Assembly (NCBI GenBank): GCA_910586455.1
Contig: CAJUHX010000020.1
Span: forward strand, 1 to 30,700
Source: an uncultured Muribaculaceae bacterium
GTDB taxonomy: Bacteria; Bacteroidota; Bacteroidia; Bacteroidales; Muribaculaceae
Direction: 5' to 3'
Length of the DNA: 30,700 bases
Part shown: positions 1 to 6,737 of the stretch, piece by piece
Layout of the letters: every line of letters begins with the position of its first letter
How positions within the stretch are numbered: the stretch's first letter is position 1
Notes under the pieces: generated by a model
The model's input: the letters and a program-made list of their open reading frames with translations, nothing else
Databases searched by the model: none
Told to the model about the DNA's origin: nothing
Program-made: the position numbers and the translations under genes

Positions 1-1
1 G

Positions 2-376
2 TTCACACCCCTGCGACACCTCAACCGTTGGGTGGCCGTAGGCCCCTCGCTCGACCTGCAGTGGGACGAAGGCGCCAACCTGAATTCAAACCGGGTGGAA
101 GGCTCTTACGGCGGCAATATGTTTTTCTACCGCCCCTCATTCGGCAGCCAGCTCAGCGCAGGTATCTCGGCCCATGCCGAACTCACCATGCCCATATTCA
201 GTGTCAACGCCGGTCTGGGCTACGACTTTATAAAGCCGGCAGGCGATCGCCGCTTCTATCAGTCGCTGACCCTCAAAGCCTTTGTGTGGCGCGGCATATT
301 TCTTAATGTGGGCTACCGCCTGAGCGAATTCAAGACACCGCAGAACCTTATGCTCGGCCTCGGCATACGGCTGTAG
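2..376 (+). CDS. Outer-membrane beta-barrel protein, C-terminal part (partial)
   Basis: The reading frame is open from base 2 with no start codon that must be used, so the gene is cut by the left edge of the window; about 124 residues are visible. They show alternating hydrophobic and polar residues, many Tyr, Phe and Gly, and repeated short strands such as AGISAHAELTMPIFSVNAG. The protein ends in a strand close to LMLGLGIRL, with a hydrophobic last residue, as expected for a protein folded by the BAM machinery. I infer an outer-membrane barrel, possibly of the small OmpW/PagL-like size class, but the family cannot be named from this piece. The next gene has its own promoter 25 bases downstream, so the two are probably separate units. 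Confidence 0.7.
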   Translation, partial: FTPLRHLNRWVAVGPSLDLQWDEGANLNSNRVEGSYGGNMFFYRPSFGSQLSAGISAHAELTMPIFSVNAGLGYDFIKPAGDRRFYQSLTLKAFVWRGIFLNVGYRLSEFKTPQNLMLGLGIRL

Positions 377-400
377 CCGCCATAGGAGATACAAAAAACA

Positions 401-432
401 TTTGGCAGAGTGAAAAAAAATCGCTAACTTTG
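401..432 (+). promoter_or_regulatory. Bacteroidota-type promoter for rplY operon
   Basis: TTTG at 401-404 and TAACTTTG at 425-432 are separated by 20 bases. This matches the -33/-7 consensus (TTTG, then TAnnTTTG) of the Bacteroidota primary sigma factor. Transcription should start near 438, giving a leader of about 80 bases before rplY. Confidence 0.8.
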
Positions 433-518
433 CAGTCGCTTATAAAAAATCCCGCGTGTGATGGGAAATTAAGAGCAAACTTAATTTTGAGTAACACATT
501 TTAAATCAGGAAAAAGCA

Positions 519-1175
519 ATGAAAACTTTCCAACTCGCAGCCGAGCCCCGTACCGACCTCGGCAAGAAAGCCACCAAGGCTCTCCGCAAAGACGGTAAAA
601 TTCCCGTAGTGCTCAACGGCGGCGAAGTATTCGACCTCCCCTTCAACGGCGAACTCAAAGCCGGCGAAAAGCTGGTTGAAATCGGTAACGGTAAAGGTCT
701 TATCACTACCGACCTCGTAGTCAGCAACGAAGATGTACGCAAGCTCATCTATACCCCCGACATCTTTGCTGTAGAACTCGACTACAACGGCCAGAAGCGT
801 ATGGCCGTACTCAAGGACATCCAGTTCCACCCCGTAAAAGATGTAGTTCTTCACCTCGACTTCCTCGAAGTAAACGACAAGAAGCCCGTGGTAATCGAAG
901 TTCCCGTGAAGCTCGAAGGCCACGCCGAAGGTGTAAAAGCCGGTGGTAAGCTCGCCCTCTCGATGAAGAAACTCAAGGTTAAAGCCATCTATACCGACGT
1001 GCCCGAACGCCTCGTTATCAACGTTGACAGCCTCGGTCTGGGCAAGACTCTGCAGGTAGGCGAACTGAGCTTCGACAATCTCGAACTCGTAAACGCCAAG
1101 AACGCTGTTGTCTGCGCCGTTCAGCTCACCCGCGCCGCCCGTGGTGCCGCTGCAGCTGCCGCCGCCGGCAAGTAA
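519..1175 (+). CDS. rplY: 50S ribosomal protein L25/general stress protein Ctc
   Basis: This 218-residue protein is the long, two-domain (Ctc/TL5) form of L25, which binds 5S rRNA in the large ribosomal subunit. The N-terminal L25 domain (about residues 1-95) begins with the typical run LAAEPRTDLGKKATKALRKDG and includes IPVVLNGG. The C-terminal beta domain (about 100-190) contains LHLDFLEV and IPVKLEGHAEGVK-like features of the TL5 family. The tail, from about residue 204, is rich in alanine and ends in lysine, a low-complexity extension often seen in Bacteroidota. It leads an operon with pth, whose start lies 31 bases after the stop. A strong promoter precedes it. Confidence in the identity is high. 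Confidence 0.95.
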   Translation: MKTFQLAAEPRTDLGKKATKALRKDGKIPVVLNGGEVFDLPFNGELKAGEKLVEIGNGKGLITTDLVVSNEDVRKLIYTPDIFAVELDYNGQKRMAVLKDIQFHPVKDVVLHLDFLEVNDKKPVVIEVPVKLEGHAEGVKAGGKLALSMKKLKVKAIYTDVPERLVINVDSLGLGKTLQVGELSFDNLELVNAKNAVVCAVQLTRAARGAAAAAAAGK

Positions 1176-1206
1176 TCACCATCATTACCTCCATAGCTCC
1201 GCAATT

Positions 1207-1770
1207 ATGAAATACCTTATTGTGGGCTTGGGCAATATCGGTGACGAATACCGCAACACCCGCCATAACATCGGGTTTATGATATTGGATGCCTTAGCCG
1301 AGGCATCCAATATTTCTTTTAGCACCGAGCGTTATGGCGATGTGGCACGTATGCGTCTGAAAAACAAACAGCTGGTTTTGCTCAAACCCTCCACATACAT
1401 GAACCTCAGCGGCAATGCCGTAAGATACTGGAAAGAAAAAGAAGGCATCGCTACTGACCATATTCTTGTGCTGGTCGACGACATAGCCCTGCCTTTCGGA
1501 GCCATAAGGCTCAAGCCGTCGGGCAGCGACGCCGGGCACAACGGACTCAAAAATATAGCGCAGATGCTCGGCACCCAGACATATCCGCGCCTGCGTTTCG
1601 GCATTGGCAACGACTATGCCCGAGGCTGCCAGGTAGACTATGTATTGGGCAACTTCACCCTCGACCAGCGGCAGCAGCTGCCCGTACGCATAGGCCATGC
1701 CATTGATGCAATGAAAGAATTTGTTCTCGCCGGCATTGGCAACGCCATGTGCAATTACAACAACAAATAA
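1207..1770 (+). CDS. pth: Peptidyl-tRNA hydrolase
   Basis: Pth cleaves the ester bond of peptidyl-tRNAs released early from ribosomes, recycling the tRNA in the cytoplasm. The 187-residue length fits the family. Visible catalytic and substrate residues are Asn10 (VGLGN), His20 (NTRHNIGF), Asn66 (STYMNLSG), Asp92 (LVDDI) and Asn112 (AGHNGL), which correspond to the known E. coli active-site set. The frame is open further upstream into the end of rplY, but the ATG at 1207 begins directly with the conserved MKYLIVGLGN strand and is the obvious start. It follows rplY by 31 bases, and the next gene begins at the very next base after its stop, so the genes are almost certainly co-transcribed and perhaps translationally coupled. 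Confidence 0.96.
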   Translation: MKYLIVGLGNIGDEYRNTRHNIGFMILDALAEASNISFSTERYGDVARMRLKNKQLVLLKPSTYMNLSGNAVRYWKEKEGIATDHILVLVDDIALPFGAIRLKPSGSDAGHNGLKNIAQMLGTQTYPRLRFGIGNDYARGCQVDYVLGNFTLDQRQQLPVRIGHAIDAMKEFVLAGIGNAMCNYNNK

Positions 1771-2568
1771 ATGACAGTAAGCCTTATCATATCGACGTAC
1801 AACCGGCCCGACGCTCTGGCCCTATGCCTTGATTCGGTACTGCGCCAGACCCGCATGCCCGACGAAGTGATTGTGGGCGACGACGGATCGGACGAACGCA
1901 CCCGACGCATTATCGACGACTTCGCGGCCCGCTGTCCGGTACCTGCAGTACACCTGTGGCATGCCGACGAAGGCTTCCGACTGGCCATGATGCGCAACAA
2001 GTGCATAGCACGCGCCTGCGGCGACTATATCGTGCAGGTCGACGGTGACGTGGTTCTTTCGCGCCACTTCATCTCCGACCATGCAGCCGCAGCTTTGCCG
2101 GGCCATTACGCCAAAGGCTCCAGACTGCGGCTAAATCCTGCGGCCACAGCCCGCGCCTGCGCCTCAGGCCGCATAAGCCGTCTGTTCAGCCCGCTGGCTC
2201 CGTCGCTGTTAAAAGACCGCGAGAAAGCTCTGCGCCTGCCGCAAGCCATGGCAGTGCCATTGTCGCACCGCTACCACACCCGCGGCACCGGACTCGGGGC
2301 CAACCTGGCATTCTGGCGCAGCGACTTGCTGGCCATAAACGGCTACGACGAGGCTTTCGAGGGCTGGGGAGGTGAAGACAACGACCTGGAACTACGTCTG
2401 CAGGCCGCCGGAGTGAGGACATTCAAGCTCTTCCGCTGCGGTCTGGTGCGGCATCTGTGGCACCGCGAAAGCGCAAACCCCAATCTCGAAAAATCGCTCA
2501 ATTATATTAAACAGAAACTCGCCGGCGGCGAAATACGGGCTGCCCGCGGACTCGATAAATATCTCTGA
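1771..2568 (+). CDS. Family 2 glycosyltransferase
   Basis: This 265-residue protein has the GT-A fold signature of family GT2. It starts with SLIISTYNRPDAL, has GDDGSDE near residues 36-42 (nucleotide-binding Asp pair) and a DGD motif at 91-93 (metal and UDP-sugar binding). Near residues 198-206 is GWGGEDNDL, the acceptor-side motif seen in the galactosyltransferase C-terminal (Glyco_transf_7C) group and in polymerases such as chondroitin synthase. No membrane segment is visible, so it probably acts at the inner face of the membrane on lipid-linked or surface glycan precursors; the sugar and acceptor are unknown. The ATG immediately follows the pth stop codon, and the next gene starts three bases after its own stop. 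It is the odd member of an otherwise ribosome-related operon. Confidence 0.88.
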   Translation: MTVSLIISTYNRPDALALCLDSVLRQTRMPDEVIVGDDGSDERTRRIIDDFAARCPVPAVHLWHADEGFRLAMMRNKCIARACGDYIVQVDGDVVLSRHFISDHAAAALPGHYAKGSRLRLNPAATARACASGRISRLFSPLAPSLLKDREKALRLPQAMAVPLSHRYHTRGTGLGANLAFWRSDLLAINGYDEAFEGWGGEDNDLELRLQAAGVRTFKLFRCGLVRHLWHRESANPNLEKSLNYIKQKLAGGEIRAARGLDKYL

Positions 2569-2571
2569 CCA

Positions 2572-3012
2572 ATGCCATCCGAAGTTAGAATCGACAAGTG
2601 GCTCTGGGCCGTGCGAGTGTTCAAGACCCGCACCATAGCCACCGAGGCCTGCAAGAAAGGCCGTGTAAGTGTAGGAGTCGACAATTCGACTCCCATTAAG
2701 CCCTCGCGAACCATAAAGGTGGGCGATGTAGTTAATGTACGCAAACCACCGGTGACATATTCATTCCGCGTTCTGGCGCTAACCGAAAACAGGCTCGGAG
2801 CCAGACTGGTGCCCGAGTACATGGAAAACATAACTCCGCAGAGCCAGCTCGACCTGCTCGAAGTTGTAAAGATATCCGGATTCATCGACCGACGGAAAGG
2901 GCTCGGACGCCCCACCAAGCGCGAAGGCCGCGAACTGAGCAAATTTACCTCCGACATATCCGACGGCTGGGACTTCGACTTCGATTTTGACGACGAGGAC
3001 GACGAGGATTAG
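2572..3012 (+). CDS. hslR: S4-domain RNA-binding protein, Hsp15/RqcP-like
   Basis: The first 60 or so residues form an S4 RNA-binding domain: RIDKWLWAVRVFKTRTIA is the hallmark of the Hsp15 (HslR) family, followed by ACKKGRVSVG and IKVGDVV. Hsp15 binds 50S subunits that carry a stalled nascent chain-tRNA; its Gram-positive relative RqcP takes part in ribosome quality control. The 146-residue length is close to E. coli Hsp15. The middle carries a basic patch (RRKGLGRPTKREGR). The last 15 residues are almost entirely Asp, Glu and Phe, an acidic tail that could be regulatory. It lies three bases after the glycosyltransferase and in the same operon as L25 and Pth, which supports a role on the ribosome. 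The gene symbol rests on family membership only. Confidence 0.88.
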   Translation: MPSEVRIDKWLWAVRVFKTRTIATEACKKGRVSVGVDNSTPIKPSRTIKVGDVVNVRKPPVTYSFRVLALTENRLGARLVPEYMENITPQSQLDLLEVVKISGFIDRRKGLGRPTKREGRELSKFTSDISDGWDFDFDFDDEDDED

Positions 3013-3040
3013 AGCCGTTTCGCACAAAACCAGCGAATAA

Positions 3041-3072
3041 TTTGTTGATATAACATTAATTCACTACATTTG
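3041..3072 (+). promoter_or_regulatory. Bacteroidota-type promoter for lipoprotein-ATPase pair
   Basis: TTTG at 3041-3044 and TACATTTG at 3065-3072 with a 20-base spacer match the -33/-7 consensus. The -7 box ends only five bases before the ATG at 3078, so either the leader is absent or nearly so, or the real start codon lies further in. The match is otherwise full. Confidence 0.7.
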
Positions 3073-3077
3073 CCAAT

Positions 3078-3521
3078 ATGAAACAGACTAATCCGAAATC
3101 GCTGTGGCTTTTAATGCTCACAGCCACACTGATGCTTACACTGCAGAGTTGCGACAACGACGAACCCTACTATGGCGAAAGCAGCTGGTTCGCCGGCAGG
3201 GCTTTCGCGGCATACGCACATCCGGGTGCATATAACGACCTGTGGGTGATTGACTTCTTTTGGAACGGCGAATTTCTTGTATCGCCTTGCGACCCCGACG
3301 GCAACGCCATTCCGGGTCTGGAAATCTACGAAGGCACATACTCGGTGAACTACGACCTCGGACGTATATACCTCAGCTATTACGGATACTCCATGAACTC
3401 GGTATGGACCTTCCGCTGGTGGGACCAATACGATCCCTACACCGGAACTTATCCCGACATGGAAATATATACAGCTCCCGGCAGAGGGCCTCTCGACAAT
3501 CTCACATTCACTCCATTCTAA
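3078..3521 (+). CDS. Small lipoprotein of unknown function, lipocalin-like
   Basis: The 147-residue product starts with a signal peptide ending in the lipobox LQSC (Cys25), followed by DNDEP. The acidic residues just after the cysteine resemble the Bacteroidota lipoprotein export signal, so the protein may reach the cell surface. The mature part is very rich in Trp, Tyr, Phe and Gly, with likely strands around WVIDFFWNGEFLV, YEGTYSVNY, GRIYLSYYGY and VWTFRWW, and ends in LDNLTFTPF. This pattern suggests a small beta-barrel or lipocalin-like fold, as in many uncharacterised Bacteroidales lipoproteins, but I do not recognise the family. The ATPase gene follows after only 10 bases and has no promoter of its own that I can see, so the two are probably co-transcribed. 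Confidence 0.8.
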   Translation: MKQTNPKSLWLLMLTATLMLTLQSCDNDEPYYGESSWFAGRAFAAYAHPGAYNDLWVIDFFWNGEFLVSPCDPDGNAIPGLEIYEGTYSVNYDLGRIYLSYYGYSMNSVWTFRWWDQYDPYTGTYPDMEIYTAPGRGPLDNLTFTPF

Positions 3522-3531
3522 CTGTAGACAA

Positions 3532-5082
3532 ATGCCTGAAAAAATCTCTCTCCCGCTGCGCTCCGACGGAACCAATGCTTTCATAGGGCCCGAAATACGG
3601 CAGATTGTAATAATCGGCGCCAACGGCTCCGGAAAATCTCGTTTCGCAAACAGACTTATCGACGACTTGGGCCAAAAGGCGTTCCGAATTTCGGCACTCG
3701 AAGCTCTGTACGGCAAACGACGCCTGAGCACGGTTCCGTCAGTCGATACTCTCTTCGAGCAGGCCGGTCTGCATGACCAGGACGGCAGCCAGTTCGAACA
3801 CATTCTCGCCCTGCTGATGCACGACGAAATGGTGAACCTGATAGGCTACAAGCTGGCATTGGCCGAACGGCCCGAACGGGCCCGCCTGCGCCCCACCCGA
3901 CTCGACCGTGTAATAAATCTGTGGCAGGAGGTGTTTCCGGGCAACCGCGTGCTTATCGAGAGCGGAAAGGTGCTGTTTGCCCGAGGCCTCGACAACAGCG
4001 CATACTCGGCAGTACGGCTAAGCGACGGCGAGCGCGCCGTGCTTTTCTATGCCGGTGCCATACTCTATGCACCCGCCAACAGCGTAATTATTGTCGACTC
4101 GCCCGAAATTTTCCTGCATCCGTCAATGATTCAGTCGCTGTGGAACCGCCTTGAAATGCTGCGCCCCGACTGCCGCTTCGCCTACACAACCCACGACCTG
4201 GAATTTACTTCGACCCGCACCGGCTCCCAGGTGATATGGGTGCGCGACTACGACGCCGCATCGCAGAAGTGGGACTACATGCTGCTGCCACCCGACTCTC
4301 CACTGACCGACGACATGTACCGAGCCCTTATCGGTGCCCGCAAGCCGGTGATGTTTATCGAAGGCGACGGCATACACAGCATAGACTCCAAACTATATCC
4401 GCTGATATTCCAGGACTACAGCGTAAAATCGCTGGGCAGCTGCAACAAAGTAATAGAGGCCACCCGCACATTCAACGACCTCAACGCCATGCACCATAAC
4501 GATGCCGTTGGCATTGTAGACCGCGACCGACGCGACGAACGCGAAGTAGCCTACCTGCGACGCAAGCGCGTGATGGTACCCGATGTTGCCGAAATCGAAA
4601 ACATACTCATGCTCGAGGAGATTGTCCGCGCTGTAGCTCGCTACAGCAAACACAATCCCGACAAAGTTTTTACCAAAGTAAAACGCAGCATACTCCTCCA
4701 GTTCAAAACCGACCTCCACCGGCAGGCCCTGCAGCACACGCGGCACCGTGTAAAACAGACCGTGGAATACCGCATCGACGGCCGCTTTACAAGCATTGGC
4801 CAGCTGGAAAGCCACATGGACGCTCTTAAACGCGAGATTAACCCGCGTGGTCTGTACGAAAACTTCTGCCGCGAGTTCAAGCGCTACCTCGACGAGAGCG
4901 ATTACCGCAGCGTGCTGCGGGTATACAACCAGAAATCCATGATTCCCGCCAGCAATGTGGCCGGCCTGTGTGGTTTCTCCGGCAAAGACCAGTATATATC
5001 GGTGATACTCGAGATTCTGCGCGGCAAAAGCGCCGAGGCCGACGAGATACGCCGCGCCGTAACTGCCTGCTTCGGACTGTAG
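3532..5082 (+). CDS. Fused ABC-type ATPase and DUF4435 (TOPRIM-like) protein
   Basis: The 516-residue protein joins two modules. Residues about 1-265 are an ABC/SMC-like ATPase: Walker A GANGSGKS (29-36), signature LSDGERA (163-169), Walker B VIIVDSPE (185-192) with the following FLHPS, and a switch His221 (TTHDLE). Residues about 270-400 match DUF4435, an OLD-type TOPRIM-like domain: FIEGDG with Glu277, then GIVDRDRRDE with Asp330 and Asp332, then AEIENILMLEE around 353-363. In the PARIS anti-phage system AriA (ATPase) and AriB (DUF4435 nuclease) supply the same two modules as separate or fused proteins; OLD nucleases are a more distant relative. I infer an ATP-gated nuclease or sensor, perhaps defensive. 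It could equally be a conserved housekeeping protein, since its neighbours are core genes and its base composition is not obviously foreign. No coiled-coil arm is apparent. Confidence 0.85.
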   Translation: MPEKISLPLRSDGTNAFIGPEIRQIVIIGANGSGKSRFANRLIDDLGQKAFRISALEALYGKRRLSTVPSVDTLFEQAGLHDQDGSQFEHILALLMHDEMVNLIGYKLALAERPERARLRPTRLDRVINLWQEVFPGNRVLIESGKVLFARGLDNSAYSAVRLSDGERAVLFYAGAILYAPANSVIIVDSPEIFLHPSMIQSLWNRLEMLRPDCRFAYTTHDLEFTSTRTGSQVIWVRDYDAASQKWDYMLLPPDSPLTDDMYRALIGARKPVMFIEGDGIHSIDSKLYPLIFQDYSVKSLGSCNKVIEATRTFNDLNAMHHNDAVGIVDRDRRDEREVAYLRRKRVMVPDVAEIENILMLEEIVRAVARYSKHNPDKVFTKVKRSILLQFKTDLHRQALQHTRHRVKQTVEYRIDGRFTSIGQLESHMDALKREINPRGLYENFCREFKRYLDESDYRSVLRVYNQKSMIPASNVAGLCGFSGKDQYISVILEILRGKSAEADEIRRAVTACFGL

Positions 5083-5180
5083 TGAGTGCAAACCACTTCA
5101 ATCTACGTGTAATACACTTTAAGACTGACGGCCCCGACACATTTTCGCTTTCATCAGCAAAAAATATCATTATGCTCTAA

Positions 5181-5212
5181 TTTGTTCAGGTAAAAAAAAT
5201 GTGTTAATTTTG
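5181..5212 (+). promoter_or_regulatory. Bacteroidota-type promoter for BadF-like gene
   Basis: TTTG at 5181-5184 and TAATTTTG at 5205-5212 are 20 bases apart, a full match to the -33/-7 consensus. Transcription should start near 5218, which puts the GTG at 5215 out of play and supports the ATG at 5245 as the start of the gene. Confidence 0.8.
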
Positions 5213-5244
5213 CAGTGGAATCCGACAATACACTGACAGTTACA

Positions 5245-6081
5245 ATGAAAATCATCGCAGAAAGCAGCAGTACACGCACCGAATGGTCACTCGTCGATGG
5301 CGACCGCATTGTCGAACACGCATTTACCACCGGTCTGAACCCATACTTTCAGTCGCGCCGCGAAATTTCGCACAGCATCCGCCTTGAACTGCCGGAGGCC
5401 TTTTTCCGCCGCCGCTGGGATCATGTATACTTCTACGGCGCCGGTTGCGCCACTATCGAAAAATGCAAAATTATCGAGTCGTCGCTGGTAGCCCAGTTCA
5501 AAACGCCGGTGACAGTACACAGCGACCTGCTGGGAGCGGCCCGCGGTCTGCTTGTACGCGAGCCCGGCCTTGCATGTATCATAGGCACCGGTTCGAACTC
5601 ATGCTTCTACGATGGTGAGGAAATCATAAAAAACGTAAGCCCGCTTGGCTTTATTCTGGGCGACGAAGGTTCGGGAGCGTATATGGGCAAGATACTTGTG
5701 GCCGATGTGCTCAAGGGGCTGGCCCCGGCGGCACTGACCGATGAATTCTACGAGAACTTCAACGTAAGCCACAACCTGCTTATGGACGACGTGTACACCA
5801 ACTCGCTGCCTAACCGCGCTCTGGCCCGCTACGCCACATTTCTGGTGCAGCACATAAACGAGCAGTACGTACACGACCTGGTGTACGATGCTTTCAGCCG
5901 CTTTTTCAGCCGCAATATCATAGCCTACGACTATAAATCGTATCCGATAAACTTTGTAGGCTCGGTGGCAGTAAATTTCCGCGACATACTTACCCGTGCA
6001 GCCACCGATTTCGGCGCTTCCGTAGGCAAGGTCATACGCTATTCAATGCCCGGGCTGATAGAGTTCCATAAAAACGACTAA
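5245..6081 (+). CDS. BadF/BadG-type ATPase family, N-acetylglucosamine kinase-like
   Basis: The 278-residue product has the actin-like ASKHA fold. It shows a phosphate-1 loop near residues 6-14 (ESSSTRTEW), a second glycine-rich loop IIGTGSNS (112-119), and GDEGSGAYMGK (139-149), the set typical of the BadF/BcrA/GlcNAc-kinase family. The relative in animals phosphorylates N-acetylglucosamine, and bacterial members often act on amino sugars recycled from cell wall or host glycans. I therefore infer a cytoplasmic sugar kinase, but the substrate cannot be read from the sequence. The frame is open from 5215 with a GTG, yet the promoter position and the start of the conserved strand favour the ATG at 5245. 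Its TAA overlaps the TAG of the opposing small gene by four bases. Confidence 0.85.
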   Translation: MKIIAESSSTRTEWSLVDGDRIVEHAFTTGLNPYFQSRREISHSIRLELPEAFFRRRWDHVYFYGAGCATIEKCKIIESSLVAQFKTPVTVHSDLLGAARGLLVREPGLACIIGTGSNSCFYDGEEIIKNVSPLGFILGDEGSGAYMGKILVADVLKGLAPAALTDEFYENFNVSHNLLMDDVYTNSLPNRALARYATFLVQHINEQYVHDLVYDAFSRFFSRNIIAYDYKSYPINFVGSVAVNFRDILTRAATDFGASVGKVIRYSMPGLIEFHKND

Positions 6082-6293
6082 TCGCCTTCGACACTCCTCT
6101 GTGCCTCATCGGCGTTGACACTGTCGGCTATCTCGCCAAGTCTGGCATTATAATAAGTGGCTGCCTGTGCGGCCACTGCCTTGCGGTCGATTCGCGCACT
6201 ACGCATAGGCAGAACCATATACAGTACCGCTGCCGCTATCAGCGCCACGGTACCAAGCAATATCCATATCCATCTGTATCTTGCGGATTTCAT
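6078..6293 (-). CDS. Small single-pass membrane protein, unknown
   Basis: The product is 71 residues when started at the ATG ending at 6293. A short basic N-terminus (MKSARYRW) precedes one strong membrane segment, roughly residues 8-29 (IWILLGTVALIAAAVLYMVL), and then a soluble, charged tail of about 40 residues ending in SVEGD. The basic start before the membrane span predicts the tail to lie outside the cytoplasm. The frame extends upstream to 6356, but the segment before this methionine looks non-coding. I do not recognise a family. The stop overlaps that of the BadF-like gene by four bases (CTAA read from both sides), which argues for a real, closely packed gene. No promoter of the usual type is visible in the 45 bases shared with the VanZ-like gene. 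Confidence 0.6.
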   Translation of the reverse strand: MKSARYRWIWILLGTVALIAAAVLYMVLPMRSARIDRKAVAAQAATYYNARLGEIADSVNADEAQRSVEGD

Positions 6294-6338
6294 AACGTAG
6301 TTAAAACACCCGCTCCGGCCCGTTAGTTCAACATCATC

Positions 6339-6737
6339 ATGGACATACAGCACCACTTAGCAAAGATACCCCGCTGGCTCGCCACCGCACTGGTTGTGGC
6401 CGCCATACTTTATGCCACTATTGCGCCGCATCCGGTAGGCGCCGATGAACTGCCGCTGTTTCCCGGAGTTGACAAGGTAGTACATTTCATTATGTTCGCC
6501 ACTCTGGCGGCGGCTTTACTGTTCGATTTGTCGCGCAGCAAAAAAGCCACATCCGCGGGCCGGGTGATGACCGTGGCGGGTGTGGCTGCTGTACTTTTCG
6601 GGGCTATTGACGAGCTGCTGCAGGAATGTCTTACCGACAACCGCAGCGGCGAAGTACTCGACTGGCTCGCCGATGCCGGCGGCGTGGCTGCCGTACTGCT
6701 TATTTTTTCTGCATGGCGGCTGCGACATCAGCCTTAA
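6339..6737 (+). CDS. VanZ-like family membrane protein
   Basis: The 132-residue protein carries about four hydrophobic segments (near residues 13-30, 47-63, 76-90 and 112-126). Motifs of the VanZ-like family are visible: DKVVHFIMF at 45-53, the acidic DELLQ at 91-95 just after the third span, and RSGEVLDWLADAGG at about 102-115. VanZ gives low-level teicoplanin resistance in enterococci, but most chromosomal relatives have no known function; a link to envelope lipids or glycans is only a guess. It is transcribed divergently from the small membrane protein, with 45 bases between the starts. Its 3' end overlaps the stop end of the opposing TlpA-like gene by 38 bases, so the last residues are encoded within the other gene's end. 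Confidence 0.82.
   Translation: MDIQHHLAKIPRWLATALVVAAILYATIAPHPVGADELPLFPGVDKVVHFIMFATLAAALLFDLSRSKKATSAGRVMTVAGVAAVLFGAIDELLQECLTDNRSGEVLDWLADAGGVAAVLLIFSAWRLRHQP

Noticed and set aside
520..540. Horizontal transfer of the region 3041-5082
   Set aside because: Considered because of the defence-like ATPase, but codon use and composition by eye match the flanking core genes and there are no repeats, integrase or tRNA beside it.
5109..5119. GTGTAATACAC palindrome after the ATPase-DUF4435 gene, as a terminator
   Set aside because: The stem is only four pairs and is not followed by a run of T.
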